Positions 1 to 10,272 of a stretch of DNA of 64,000 bases are shown here, one piece after another. The notes below the pieces were generated by a model, which saw only the letters and a program-made list of their open reading frames with translations, was not told the origin of the DNA and searched no databases. The stretch's first letter is position 1. Each line of letters opens with the position of its first letter. The position numbers and the translations under genes were made by a program. Source of the stretch: Ypsolopha sequella (lineage: Eukaryota > Arthropoda > Insecta > Lepidoptera > Ypsolophidae); assembly GCA_934047225.1 (NCBI GenBank), contig OW204000.1, positions 15,270,001 through 15,334,000 on the forward strand, read 5' to 3'.

Positions 1-118
1 TTTGTGTGTAAATAAATAAGAAAAAACCAACCAAGTGCGAGTTGGACCCGCGCACAAAGGGTTCCGTACCACTAATACGCGTACGAAACCCTAAAAAATT
101 ATGGTAAAGAATTACACA
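1..118 (-). repeat. Fragment of dispersed repeat family B
   Basis: Begins with an 'aaccaagtgcgagttgg' terminus followed by 'gggttccgtacc' and 'cgaaaccctaaaaaatta'. The same order of motifs is seen at 60298-60790 in the same orientation and at 30087-30573 and 19397-19760 in the opposite one. It is an edge fragment; the rest is outside the window or lost. No coding capacity. Confidence 0.7.
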
Positions 119-1071
119 AGCAGTTATGATGGAACAACTTAATATGACGATCTAATAAACTCTATGTATCTAAAGGGTATAATTATATAAGTTATAAATT
201 ACTTCCTTAATAAACCTTCTATGAAATTGATTATGTAAAGTGCAATAACTTTGTAATTTTATTCCTATATGTGTGCTATAAAACCTACCTGTAAATGAAA
301 TTTCAAGTTTCTTAGTCAGCTGGAAGTGCCCTATAGGTTTTCATGGCGAGAAAATGTGTATGAAATTGATTATGTAAAGTGCAACTTTTTTTAGCGTTGA
401 GTTTAGAAGCTTGATTTTTGTACAGTACCATGGGGCCGTAGACTCCTGTATGAGGTATCAGTTTCAACTTGATATCTCATACGGGGCCTGAGCAAAAGGG
501 TCGTGAGAGCCAGACAAACGGACAACAAAGTGATCCTATAGAGTTCCGTTTTTTTAATCTTGAAGTACGGAACCCTAGAAAAGAGGAGCAAGACCTTTAA
601 AAAAATATAATAATACTGGCTGCGTTATATATACTGTTTATGCCGGTTCAACTAGCCTTGGATAAGCGCTATACAGACATTATGTCACTCGTGCACTGCA
701 CTGTATGAGTTTGGGTATATGCACTAAAGTACAGAATTCATAAAGAATGCATTAAAGCACAAAACGAAATGTTTGTAGTTCTCTTTATTCTGCAAATGCT
801 GCAATAATCCGTTCGTTGACGTTGCCTGCACCCATCCTTATATCTGTATGCATTTCGGTGCACTGTCTGACCGCGGCTTTATGGCTTTTTAGGGTTCCAT
901 TCTAAATTGGAAACACACAGCGATGTGTCGGCATCTGTTGTGCTACCTTATAACTACTAAATAAACAGGAAGTACTTTGCTGATTCTGCGATTATACGCG
1001 GAATTACATGACAATATCGTAAATAATTATAACAATAAATCAGTGACATCTCTCTATTACATCTCTTAATT
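119..1071. other. AT-rich sequence with one repeat fragment, no gene seen
   Basis: No open frame worth calling. Around 490-590 there is 'acaaacggacaacaaagt' followed by 'gtacggaaccctag', which resembles 25140-25258 and looks like a third dispersed family of the 'ggaaccctaaaaa' type. The phrase 'tatgaaattgattatgtaaagtg' occurs twice (near 220 and 358), a short direct repeat. The remainder shows nothing recognisable. Confidence 0.6.
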
Positions 1072-1363
1072 TCGATACTCGTTAGCGACTAAGTATTTTT
1101 TACAAGAAATTCTGGTTCCGCTCGTAAGCTGCTAGAGGTGCTATACAGTTTTTCATATAAATATTTCACGTACAGATGTTTTATTCTACGAAGTCTACCT
1201 ACCTATGGTTGTAGTAGTGCATGCACACGCATTTTTTCTAGCTTACAAAACGCGCAACACAAACAAAACACGCATATCTGTACACGTCACTACTACAACC
1301 ATAGCCAAGTAGACTTCGTAGGATAGAACATCTGTAGATTCTGTTGTCGCTAGCGAGTATCGA
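1072..1363. mobile_element. Fold-back (inverted-repeat) MITE-like element
   Basis: Outer arms read 'tcgatactcgttagcgac' at the left and its near complement 'gtcgctagcgagtatcga' at the right. Inner arms near 1175-1225 and 1285-1335 share the sequence around 'acgaagtctac' and 'ctatggttgtagtagtg' in inverted order. The small open frame inside is a by-product. The two arms fold into a long imperfect hairpin; I cannot assign a transposon superfamily. Confidence 0.75.
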
Positions 1364-1385
1364 GTTATTTTACTCATGGTAGGCC

Positions 1386-1730
1386 TCCATCCATACATCC
1401 ATCAGCCTAGTTCGTCCACTGCTGGATATAAGCCTTTCCAGGACTTTGCCACTCCCAGCGGTCATCCTGCGGAAGAATTGCACATACTCTCACACACTGG
1501 GCAGGCGGGTTGGTGAGCGCGGTGCCAGAACCCTAGCACCAGTGACGCGACTGCCCGTCATCAGTCTGTTCCATATAAGGCCCGGCTATTAGGGATATAC
1601 CGCCATCCATCGGTCCCAGGTATGGTGGGCCTCCTGGTTTTTTGCCTGTGAGCTGTCTGACTCTCCCCCGAATTACTTCGAGGGGGTCTCCAAGTAAAAT
1701 GGTGGTACCTCCACAGTCGAGCCCTACTAA
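1386..1730 (-). mobile_element. SINE-like / truncated RTE-tailed repeat, copy 1
   Basis: Read on the minus strand, this copy ends in 'gtccagcagtggac', 'gctgatg' and a GATG-type tail. The same unit recurs at 9496-9754, 28323-28592 and 35022-35392. The tail is nearly the same as that of the RTE LINE fragment at 38537-38803, so the family probably uses RTE machinery. This copy has an altered tail (ccatccatacatcc) and extends to 'gtcgagccctac', close to full length. Confidence 0.75.
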
Positions 1731-1984
1731 GAGTACTAAGCCTATGGTAGGCCTACTAGGTTAAAACCGAAACGAGTGTTTAGAATAGATAGCGAGTGAA
1801 CGACGGAACCCGTACTAATGTACATGAAGTAGACTTGACGGACTTTTTATTCTCTTTTACGAGCAATTGTTCAGGAATTCTTTGTTTATTGTTTGCAATA
1901 TCACAAGTGAATGCCAAAACTGGTGGCGTACTTGCTTAGAGCATTTAAGCTCTAAGCGTACTTGTGATGTCTTTGGACTCTCTT

Positions 1985-2410
1985 TAATAATAAAAATAGC
2001 ATTAATTCGCCCACATAAGACGGTGTAAAAAAAATTTGAAACTGTTCAAAATATTTCCAATACAAAACAGAGAAAAAAGTATGTAAAGAATCCTAAAAAT
2101 TCAATATGGGTATCAAATTGTAAATATTAAATAGCTTATCGTAAAAATATATTCCTTAACTACATTTACTGGCACTGATTTCGAGAAATCTTTGAAAAAC
2201 TATAAAAAATATATATGTCCCTCGCCCCTTATCTCCGAAACTGGTGGACCAAAAAATAAGAAAAAAATCATGGTATGTGTTTACGTATAGATTACAGGAA
2301 AAATATAGCGGTTGAGAAATTCACGAAAACTAAATGACAAAATTAAATTTTTCATCCACGGTACGGAACCCTAGGTACGCGACTCTGTCTCGCACTTGAC
2401 CGTTTTTTTT
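1985..2410 (-). repeat. Dispersed repeat family A, copy 1
   Basis: Shares ordered motifs with 57990-58503 (opposite orientation): 'ttcgcccacat', 'cttatctccgaaactggtgg', 'catccac.gtacggaaccctaggtacgcga' and the 'ctcgcacttg.ccg' terminus. It is non-coding. It lacks the 'acggacggacgg' end that the 57990 copy retains. Confidence 0.75.
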
Positions 2411-2689
2411 TTAAATATCTCATTGTTTAGAGATATTTTACAAAAAAAAAGACATCCTCACGACTTAAATTCCCATGAAAGGGGTGTCAGAGGTGTACAC
2501 CCGTGTTCACCGACGAATATTAAGTCCTAGCGTGGTGTGTGGAGCCCTATCTATATAGACTTTCAGCTAAACGTGCCTTACGCAGACCGATCACAAAGTA
2601 TGTGCCTCTATTGTATTTGAACCCGCGACCTTCGTATATGGTCGAGACGTTTGAAACACTTTTTCTTATATATAATATATAATATATTA

Positions 2690-2805
2690 TGATATAATAT
2701 GATTATAGTCTCCAATGCCTGGTGAACTTAAATATCAACTTCTGCCGAGCCAAGTAGAAAGCGTTTGGGAGTTATGCCAGTTTGAAAAGTGTAAAAAATC
2801 ACAAA
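2690..2805. repeat. Inverted partner of the 4455-4560 repeat
   Basis: The stretch 'gaacttaaatatcaacttct' with 'gccaagtag', 'gcgttt.ggagttatg' and 'tttgaaaagtg' recurs in reverse complement at 4455-4560. The two copies enclose about 1.65 kb holding a fold-back element, a LINE tail and a degenerate tandem array. They could be the ends of one larger non-autonomous element. Confidence 0.6.
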
Positions 2806-2870
2806 AAATTGTATGTAGTTGATTATGTTTATGATCATGTCTCTCAATTTCGTCTCCAGCCCCCCTATTC

Positions 2871-3076
2871 TGTATCTTTAGTTGCCAACTGCACGAGGTG
2901 CCTATCATCAAAAACATAGCTAAAAACTGAAATTTTAAAATTGCCTTTAGTGGGTATTGAACTATTAACAATCTGTGTCGTCACTTCAAGTGCGAAAATA
3001 TCCTTAGGACATCGGAATTCGATAGTAAATCTATGTTTTTGATGATAGACACCCAGTTCAGAAGGCAACTAGAGAT
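2871..3076. mobile_element. Palindromic MITE-like element (~205 bp)
   Basis: The left arm 'gtatctttagttgccaactg' with 'gataggcac..tagtttttga' type content in inverse pairs with the right arm 'ctatgtttttgatgatagac' and 'ggcaactagagatac'. Arms of roughly 48 bp surround a centre of about 100 bp. Short open frames across it are mirror artefacts. Superfamily not assigned. Confidence 0.7.
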
Positions 3077-3148
3077 ACACAATAGGCCCGCAGGTAACCT
3101 AACTCAATATCCGCTATCAAAGGAACTCACACATCGTCTCACTTTTTT

Positions 3149-3415
3149 ATGATGCTCTCAATTTCACCTCCCTATCTTCGAGACCAGTTTGCCTATATTG
3201 AATTACTTGGCCGGCATCAGCAACCAAGCAGAGCTATGCTCCTGCAATTTCCCGAACACAGCACCAATATGTACACAAATTCTTTTACAGTGTCAGCAAT
3301 CAGCCTGTGGAATAGTCTTTCTCTTAATATCCGTCAGTCTCCCTCTATCTCTACCTTCAAAACCATAGTCTATCAACACTATCTACAGCTACAGAATCAG
3401 TCACCAAACTTGTAA
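3149..3415 (+). pseudogene. C-terminal remnant of a non-LTR retrotransposon reverse transcriptase
   Basis: The 88-residue frame has the ending typical of CR1/Jockey-group LINE polyproteins: a run around 'NSFTVSAISLWNSL' (residues 44-57), then a short acidic-free stretch and 'STFKTIVYQHYL' before the stop. This WN-SL ... FK pattern is the family hallmark of the far C-terminus. No reverse transcriptase catalytic motif is present because the copy is 5'-truncated. Its 3' UTR follows directly and ends in 'gtgcaataaagt' (about 3715). A second 3' end of the same family lies at 14150-14420. No function is expected. Confidence 0.75.
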
Positions 3416-3722
3416 TTTTCACATATCCCCCTGAGTCATTGTCCTCCTCGTATTGTTGTGTATAATAAATGTAGATACCTTTATATGTATATTGTTGTAT
3501 TTGTGAGTAGATTACAATAATTACTTAACTCTATGTATATATAATATATATAGTATCTATGACAATATGATTTCTTGGTCGAATTGATTATAGTGATCAA
3601 CTTATCTGGCACTACTCTTAAAAACTTTCCACATCACTAAAGGTTAACTGGCAGAGAATGCTAATTAGCATTAAGTTCGCCTTTGTGCATTGTAAATTAT
3701 TTTGTGCAATAAAGTATTTACA
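3416..3722 (+). mobile_element. 3' UTR of the LINE remnant
   Basis: Follows the stop of the LINE remnant. It contains 'gcactactctt', 'cacatcactaaaggttaactgg', 'aagttcgcctttgt' and a polyadenylation-like 'gtgcaataaagta', which match 14317-14405 in order. That shared ending defines the family 3' terminus. Confidence 0.75.
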
Positions 3723-4445
3723 TACATTTTAGATGAAATTCCAAAAGATTGTGCAGGATCAGACGTTTTTAGCCGAAATTTTTTGTTTTTGACCAATGTA
3801 ATATGTTTATATGATTGTTTTATGAAAACTACATACAGAAGTACTTGATTGTCTAGAAATTCTTTCTTATTAAACTTGGCAAAAAAATTTTGGACAGCTT
3901 AGACTAAATTCCAGAGGATTTACAGGAAGCATGTGCAGGATCAGAGGTTTTAAGTAGGAGAGTTTTGACCAAAAAATGATTGTTTGATAAATCCACATTC
4001 ACTTGATAGTCTAAAAATGATATCATAGGATAATTGCAAGTATCATTTTCATTAGCTGAGACTAAATTCTAGAGGATTTACAGAAAGCATGTGCGGGATA
4101 AGACGTTTTTTATTTGAAAATTTTTGACCAATAGAATATGTTTATGGGATGGTTTCATGACAAACACATTCAGGGGTACTTTATTGTCTAAAAATTCTGT
4201 CATAGAATAATTGGCAATATAATTTAGGACAGCTCCGACTAAATTCCAAAAGATTAACAGAAAGCATGTGCAATTAGACAATGAAGTACTCCTGAATGAT
4301 TTTTCGTGAAATTATCTATATTTTTGGTACAAACTTCCATACTGAAAAACCTCTGGTTCTGCACGTGCTTACTGTAATTTATTCTAAGCTGTTCAAATTT
4401 GTATTGTCAATCATCCTAAGATTAATTTTATAGACAATCGAGTAT
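3723..4445. repeat. Degenerate tandem array, ~160-180 bp period
   Basis: The phrase 'actaaattccagaggattta' with 'agcatgtgcaggat' recurs near 3723, 3903, 4062 and 4236. Each time it is followed by a T-rich stretch, 'gaccaa.gaatatg' and 'gtacttgattgtctaaaaat'. An inverted trace ('tctgcacgtgcttactgtaa') sits at the right end. Four diverged units; no coding. Confidence 0.65.
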
Positions 4446-4454
4446 ATACATTTT

Positions 4455-4560
4455 TGAGATTTATTGCACTTTTCAAACATAACTCCTAAACGCAAACTAC
4501 TTGGCTAGACAGAAGTTGATATTTAAGTTCAACAATCATGTGCGCATAATCATATTATAG
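4455..4560. repeat. Inverted partner of the 2690-2805 repeat
   Basis: Reverse complement of the left partner: 'cacttttcaaacataactcc', 'ctacttggc', 'agaagttgatatttaagttc'. See the left partner for the argument that they may be the two ends of one element. Confidence 0.6.
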
Positions 4561-4799
4561 TATCCAAACACAACCTTACACATAAAAAATACCCCCTTGG
4601 ACGACGATCTACTTGGCCACCGAGGTGGTCTACAATAGTAAAATATATTTGGGTTCTACATGAGATTTCTTAGGTTTTCCCACAATTCTTCATTATGGTT
4701 TCTTAGAAACTAATACATCTTTATCCATATTTAAGATCCTTTAAAAACTCTTTCACCTCACAAGCTTGGAAAGGTTATATTTGTCATTCGAAACCTGCG

Positions 4800-5312
4800 T
4801 GCAAAAGTGTTTTAGTGTGTGCAAATCGTAGCCTCCATACCAAATTTCAGATTTCTAGGACTTTTGGAAGTAAGGAATATATTTTTTTAATAATACAGAA
4901 CCGGACCCCACTTAAGAGGGGTTGGAGGGTGAAAGTTACAGATTTCTTAATTTTTGTTGTTGTTTGTGTGCTAATCCCAGCCAGCATACCAAATTTCAGC
5001 TCTAGGACTTCAGAAAGTTTGGAATTTAAATTTTTATTTAATACAGAACCAGACCCCCCTTAATAGGGGTTGGAGGGTGAAAGTTACACATTTCTTTTTT
5101 TTTTTTGTTTTGTGCTAATCGTAGCCTGCATACTAAATTTCAGCTCTAGGACTTCAGAAAGTTTGGAAATTAATTTTTTATTTAATACAGAACCAGACCC
5201 CCTTAATAGGGTTTGGAGGGTGAAAGATACAGATTGCTTAATTTTCTGGTTGTTTGTTTGCTACTCCTGGCCTGCATACCAAATTTCAGCTTTCTAGGAC
5301 TTCAGGAAGTAA
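4800..5312. repeat. Tandem array, ~145 bp period, 3.5 units
   Basis: Each unit contains 'accaaatttcag', 'taggacttcagaaagtttgg', 'tttaatacagaaccagaccc' and 'ttggagggtgaaagttac'. Units start near 4840, 4989, 5131 and 5278. The two short open frames across it (4815-5063, 5070-5297) repeat the same translated phrase and reflect the tandem structure rather than a gene. Confidence 0.8.
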
Positions 5313-5447
5313 ACTAAAGGTTTTGATGCTCATCAGTGACGAAATCGACGCATTTTAGGTAATAATAGGTACCTAATGAAGTATAAAATCTAGATAAATT
5401 AAAGTTACTGTGTTTAATAAGACTGCTTTCTATTTTATCTTGATAAT

Positions 5448-5984
5448 TTGGTATCTCTAGTATTATCCAGACTGAAACTAATAGGGTTCGAAAATATTAC
5501 GAAACCCTTCGAGAAAAGGTACGTAGTGCCCCGCTTCCTTTGGCTTGTCTTGCTTTGCTTTGGCACTATCGTGCTCCCAGAATTTCAAGTAAAACAAAAG
5601 AAAGCTAGTTTTTTTTTGGTAATATATAGAAATGCATGTGGCCAGTATCATTTTGCATTTTTCTGTAATCGAGTCATATCGTACGTTCCGTTTTGCTCTT
5701 TTTCAGTCAGGACCCAAAAAACCGTTTTATTCCATTTCACCCATTTAATAAATTATAATTTTACTTATTTACGCAAGAAAATGTTCCTTGTTTGGTCGGT
5801 TGCTACCTGGAATCTTGAAGTATATTTTACTTCTATAGAGTGCGGTGAACGAAAATCCCTAGTCCCTTATAGAGTATCCAGTTCATTTTGTTATGTTGTT
5901 CAGAATAATAATTTAGGGCAAGTAGGCCTGGACTTCATGAATACATATGTGTGCGCTATCCGTCTGAACAAGGAGAAAGATTAG
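5448..5984 (+). other. Unrecognised 178-codon open frame, probably chance
   Basis: This is the longest open frame in the window outside the retrotransposon and the tandem arrays. The translation is rich in F, L, V, Y and K, as expected from AT-rich DNA, with no domain, repeat or motif I recognise. There is no helpful start context, intron signal or neighbour. The frame could be a decayed exon or chance. I do not call it a gene. Confidence 0.15.
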
Positions 5985-6784
5985 CCTAGCTAGATGGTAA
6001 CCGATAAAGCCTAAAATATCCAAGTAGTACGATAAATCTCTAGGTAAGCATCCTCCTATTATTTTCATGATTAATGATTATGCATGTTTTAAATGAATTC
6101 AGCCGCAGCAGACATTCTGAAAGCTAACAATAGGGGGCGTTGGCCTCTGAAATCGACAAACACTTGTCATAACTGTCGACCAAGGCTTAGGAACAAGAAT
6201 TTACGAAATTAGACTCTATTCTTAACCAATAAGAGCCTAAGTAGTCTTTGAAATCGTTGGATAGTTCCTACTTGCGTCTGCGCAGAACGTCATTCAGGTT
6301 CAAGGCACTTATTTATGTGTTCCACAAGCGATTAACATAACAATGGCCATTGCAACTTGCATCTTTACTTTTAAACATTTGAAGCTCTAAATATACCAAA
6401 TACTGTCAAAGACCTTGTTAATACAAGAGTTGAGGTCAAAGTCACTAGCAGTCAGAATTGATTTAGTATAAAGAAGAAGAATAAGAAGGGGAAGATGTAT
6501 ACAAATACCGAGTAGAGTTTTTAGTTTTTGATTGAGCATAATTGCGATATAGAAACACAAGTGTTTAGCTAGCAAGTGGTCCCGGGTTCGAAGCTCCGTT
6601 CAGAGCTCCTCACATCCAGATTAACTTTTCTTCCGCGTATCTATTTCGTGTCTCCTGCGATGGATAAACCGCCATTACTATAACAGAAATAAATTTCTAA
6701 AATATACAAATTTTTAACTAAACCTGTACTTTCAAAAATAAAATTATTTTTGTGGTACTCTACAAAAGCAACTAATCTATTATA
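5985..6784. other. Unassigned AT-rich sequence
   Basis: No gene seen. Near 6577-6600 'gtggtcccgggttcgaagctcc' resembles the T-arm/B-box of a tRNA (GGTTCGA core) and could be a scrap of a tRNA-derived SINE. No A box or cloverleaf could be built upstream. Confidence 0.5.
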
Positions 6785-7049
6785 TACAAGGTGTAACAGA
6801 AAGGTGTAACCATATTTGAAGACCTTATTCAGTCGATGGTATAGAACAACTTTTACTATGGAGCCAACCCTGAAATCTCAAAAAAAAAATCTGCCCTTCC
6901 ATACATTTCAGCTGAGCGGCAATGCATTTTTCTACGAAAAAGTTTTTTTTTTTTTGAGATACAGGGTTTGTTCCATAGTAAAAGTTGTTCTATACCATTG
7001 ACTGAATAAGCTGTTCAAATATGGTTACACCTTTCTGTTACACGTTGTA
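6785..7049. mobile_element. Palindromic TIR element, copy 1 (~265 bp)
   Basis: Left terminus 'tacaaggtgtaacagaaagg' and right terminus 'cctttctgttacacgttgta' form about 20-bp TIRs. The arms continue with 'accatatttgaa.accttattcag', 'ggtatagaacaacttttact' and 'atggag'. The whole folds into one hairpin. A related half-preserved copy is at 28915-29125. Flanking TATA at both ends would fit a TA target site (Tc1/mariner-like), but that is inference. Confidence 0.8.
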
Positions 7050-7204
7050 TAACAAATAGTGATATTCCATAAATAACAGCATAATCTCAACTATAACTTC
7101 GCCAGCGCAATTTCAATTACAAAATCTCAGGCCGAACTCCACACAAACCTATTAAAATAGGCACGTAATCGTGTAAGCACAAGAGAGAACGTACACATAC
7201 TTAC
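7050..7204. other. Intron-like sequence downstream of a candidate donor (minus strand)
   Basis: Ordinary AT-rich sequence between the palindromic element and the GC-richer stretch. If the candidate exon at 7205-7310 is real, this is the start of its first intron. Confidence 0.25.
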
Positions 7205-7310
7205 CGAAGTCGCGTCCAGGCAAAGTCACTCACACAGACGCACCGCGGGCGGAATTTCGTCGGCCTTCCTGAAAAGCCTTCAGTCTGACGCGACGGCCCG
7301 TCTAGACGTC
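7205..7310 (-). other. Candidate untranslated first exon with strong splice donor
   Basis: Read on the minus strand, a locally GC/CpG-rich stretch of about 105 bases ends at 'gcgacttcg|gtaagtatgt', an almost perfect metazoan 5' splice site at the 7205/7204 boundary. No open frame of note crosses it, so it would be 5' UTR. A palindromic 'cgtctagacg' sits near its upstream edge. Sequence alone cannot show that it is transcribed. Confidence 0.3.
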
Positions 7311-8197
7311 TGCGGGACACTAAGGTTCCTATTCGATGTTAATTCGATGCAATCTCGATTGCTACATGTATTGATGATCAAACTACTACTAACCATGCTG
7401 CCAACATGAAAGAAATATAAATGAAAATAACGGTTGTCAAAATATAATACTATTAAAACTCGCGTGAATTTATAGCGAAATCGTTTTTTAAATACCAACC
7501 AGTATTTGCATAAATTCAAACTATTGAGCTCTTCACGCAAAATTATATTATGTTCAATTGTACCAAATTTAAAAATATGTTTTTTTTTTAATTATTGTTA
7601 CTTATAAAAAGCGTTTTTTTTAACAGATTACGTACACAATCTTACATTAACGGAACTAACCGTTTTTAACAATATGATTCTTATTTTTTTTTACTAAGTA
7701 CCTACATTAGTTTAAATTTTTATCTTGAATAAAAAAAATAGGATTTTAAACAAAATAATCACGACACAAATTGTACCTAATTAAATCAAATCCAAATAGA
7801 TCTGTCCTTCATAGAGGCAACGCGTTGATGTCTTTTGTGTGGGTCTGGTTTAAGCTGACTCGTATTGTTACGGCGCGACGTGGCGTAGCATGCTAGGGTG
7901 CATGAGCTCTACATCTATCTAGTTTTCTGGACCGTTTAAAATATGTTATATTGCTAACTAACTAAGTAAAAATTCATTTGAGAAAAACGTTGTATAAAAA
8001 GCTAATGATATAGAAACCAAAATAACATAATTTCTTTATACTTCAGCCTGTGTGCGTTTTTACGCGCATAAACATTAAAACGACTGAATAGATTCAAATT
8101 TGGTTTTCGCTGTTTTGTAGCTTAAGTAATTAACTTTGAAAATATATTGTTTTTGTTATTTAATTCAATAACCCTATTAATTAATTGAAACCGAAAC
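7311..8197. other. AT-rich sequence, no gene seen
   Basis: Includes homopolymer-rich T tracts around 7580-7740. An 86-codon minus frame (7280-7540) has no recognisable content. Around 7850-7920 there is a short GC-richer patch without a reading frame. Confidence 0.6.
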
Positions 8198-8364
8198 AAT
8201 GGTATCGATTCGGCATAACACGTCTTAACTTATTTGACAGGACTAACCTTATTTTAAGCGTCCTGTCTTTTTCTTTCTTTATCGAAAAGACAAGGACAGA
8301 ACGCTTAAATTAAGTTTAGTCCTGTCAAATAAGTTAAGATGTGTTTCACCGAATCGGTACCATT
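8198..8364. mobile_element. Fold-back MITE (~167 bp, ~75-bp arms)
   Basis: The left arm 'aatggtatcgattcgg..' through 'aacttatttgacaggacta' and 'agcgtcctgtctt' is the near-perfect inverse of the right arm 'aagacaaggacagaacgctt' through 'tagtcctgtcaaataagtta' to 'cgaatcggtaccatt'. The arms are separated by about 15 bases. It forms a strong hairpin; no coding. Confidence 0.85.
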
Positions 8365-8429
8365 AACATACTTAAGTAATGCAATATATCGGCTTAAATT
8401 CTAAAATCCAACCAAACGCGTAAGTCGCA

Positions 8430-8660
8430 GTGAACTCGCTCGACCCGTGTACCATGGTGACGCAGAGAGAACGGTGTCGCAACAAGGTCGGCGCGAGGGC
8501 GCGGGCCTAGTTCCCGCCACACCGCCGCCACCGCCGCTGCCGTTCGCCGCGGTGGCAGACGGCGGGCGAGCGTGACGTGCGGTGCGTGACTCAGAGCGTG
8601 CCTTCGTCATCGCGAGACGTCTGCAAACCTAGCTTGTACACGGGACGAACGTGCGGCTGT
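8430..8660. promoter_or_regulatory. CpG-rich patch, possible promoter or exon region
   Basis: The composition jumps to strongly GC/CpG-rich (around 8480-8600, 'ccgccaccgccgctgccg') in otherwise AT-rich DNA. A 69-codon minus frame (8401-8610) is rich in A, R, G and S and runs through a glycine tract; its translation has no recognisable motif. It lies about 1.2 kb upstream (minus sense) of the candidate first exon at 7205-7310. It may be a promoter island or an unrecognised exon. Confidence 0.3.
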
Positions 8661-9086
8661 CTGCCTTCCTTTTCCTTATCGATTACAAGAATTTTGGCTA
8701 AGAGCTTATTTTTGGTGTCATTAAGCCTATTCTCACTCCGCTATTAAATCACCCCTAGTGCTTAAGTTCCATTTTAGTATACTGAAGGCTATTAGAGCAT
8801 ATTGGAGGTCAAGAGTTCAGATTCCGTAAAGGCAGAAGTTGTGTCTGCTCTAAGAGCTTCGAAAAGCACGATAAATGATTTGTTGTCGGTGATAATAGCC
8901 GTTATGTCCGCTACGAAACGCATAACTTGAGTTTGTTTTTCATATTTTTAAATAAATATATTCAATAATGTGATATTAAATAAAAACGCGCTTTTATTTA
9001 TGCATTAAATAACAACATTTTGCCGGAAAGCCTAACTGACATTAAACTATGTCCGCGAAATACCATAAATCACATTTATTTACTAT
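8661..9086. other. AT-rich sequence, nothing recognised
   Basis: No open frame, repeat copy or structured element that I can support. Confidence 0.6.
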
Positions 9087-9353
9087 ATACAAGTAGTGAA
9101 CATCGTCCAAATTCATACTTGAGCCTTGGTAAGTGATCAGCATCATGAACCAATAACGATTTTTGTAAAATTCATAAAATGAAATTTCGACTCCCCATAG
9201 TGATTCACTCAGGACTGGGAGTGAATTACTATGGAAAGTCGAAATTTCATTATACGAATTTCACAAAAATTTTTACCATTTCATGATGCTGACCACTTAC
9301 CAAGCCTCCGGTATGAATTTGAACGATGATCAAAAAGTCACCTTGTATAATTT
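9087..9353. mobile_element. Palindromic element, 'TACAAGGTGA' family, copy 1
   Basis: The arms 'catcgtccaaattcatactt' and 'ggtaagtgatcagcatcatga' mirror 'tcatgatgctgaccacttac' and 'ccggtatgaatttgaacgatg'. The centre also pairs ('gaaatttcgactcc.catagt' with 'actatggaaagtcgaaattt'). Relatives lie at 34505-34768, 39281-39412 and 46560-46655. Confidence 0.8.
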
Positions 9354-9495
9354 AAAAATTAAGTGCGTTTCGTAGCGGATACGAATCGTTCCCCTTAACA
9401 GGGGGTGGCTGTTGTTTGCATTGGTCATCGTAGCACTTCCCCGACGTAGTGCGTTCTAAAAATCACAGAACCTTGCTTGCTGTAGCTTCAGATTC
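9354..9495. other. Short unassigned stretch
   Basis: Nothing recognised; GC-richer than its surroundings and without a supported frame. Confidence 0.5.
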
Positions 9496-9754
9496 TTCCA
9501 TCCATCAGCCTAGTTCGTCCACTGCTGGACATAAGCCTTTCCAGGACTTTGCCACTCCCGGCGGTCATCCTGGAAGAATTGCCCATATTCACACACGCTG
9601 GGCAGGCGGGTTGGTGAGTGCGGTGCCGGAACCCTCGCAACAGTGACTCCGCTACCCGTCACCAGTCTGTTCCATATAAGGCCCGGCTATTAGGGATGGA
9701 TATACCGCCATCCATCGGTCCCAGGCATGGTGGGCCTCCTGGTTTTTTGCCTGT
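9496..9754 (-). mobile_element. SINE-like / RTE-tailed repeat, copy 2
   Basis: Same family as 1386-1730 and 35022-35392. On the minus strand it runs from 'gcaaaaaaccaggaggccc' to the GATG tail. It stops where copy 1 continues with 'gagctgtc', so it is 5'-truncated, as expected for target-primed reverse transcription. Confidence 0.8.
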
Positions 9755-10004
9755 GTTTTCTTCATAGTACGATAAAAACACGGTGAATAATTATAAATTA
9801 GAACTAGCTACTGCTGCAGAAGTATTTAGCTGATTTTCATTAGTACAATTACGTCATGCGTGTCTCCTTGTTTGTACATATACTACGTAGATAGGTATAC
9901 AGTATACCGTATACTCGTACATATCCTACACAAAACCGATGATTGATAGTCTAGGAAAGGAAATAAAGATATGATAAAACGTATACGCATTTTCATATGT
10001 AGGG
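9755..10004. other. AT-rich spacer
   Basis: Nothing recognised apart from a short 'gtatac' palindrome cluster near 9893-9915. Confidence 0.5.
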
Positions 10005-10272
10005 TTCCGTAGTACCTAAAAGGTACAAAAGTAACCTTTATGGTTGTCCGCCCATATGTGACAGCCTCATAACTTTAACACGGGTAAAGATAAAGATATG
10101 AAGTTTAGCACAAACATAGCATTAATTTGCCCACATATCACGGTGTAAAAAAAATGAAAAATTTGAAAATTTTCAAAATATTTCCAAAATAAAAGTGAGA
10201 AAATTAAATTTATCATCCACAATACGGAACCCTAGGTACGCGAGTCTGACTCGCACTTGGCCGGTTTTTTTA
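10005..10272 (-). repeat. Dispersed repeat family A, copy 2, internally deleted
   Basis: Both ends match 57990-58503 in inverse: 'agggttccgtagtacctaaa' at the left and 'ctaggtacgcgagtctgact' with 'cgcacttggccggttttttt' at the right. The middle is missing about 230 bp relative to that copy. Confidence 0.8.

Noticed and set aside
4815..5297. Two tandem frames that repeat the same peptide
   Set aside because: Explained by the ~145-bp tandem array.
5448..5984. 178-codon plus frame as a gene
   Set aside because: No motif, composition typical of AT-rich chance frames, no supporting context; listed only at low confidence.
6577..6605. tRNA-like GGTTCGA box on the plus strand
   Set aside because: Only a T-arm-like string; no arms pair convincingly.
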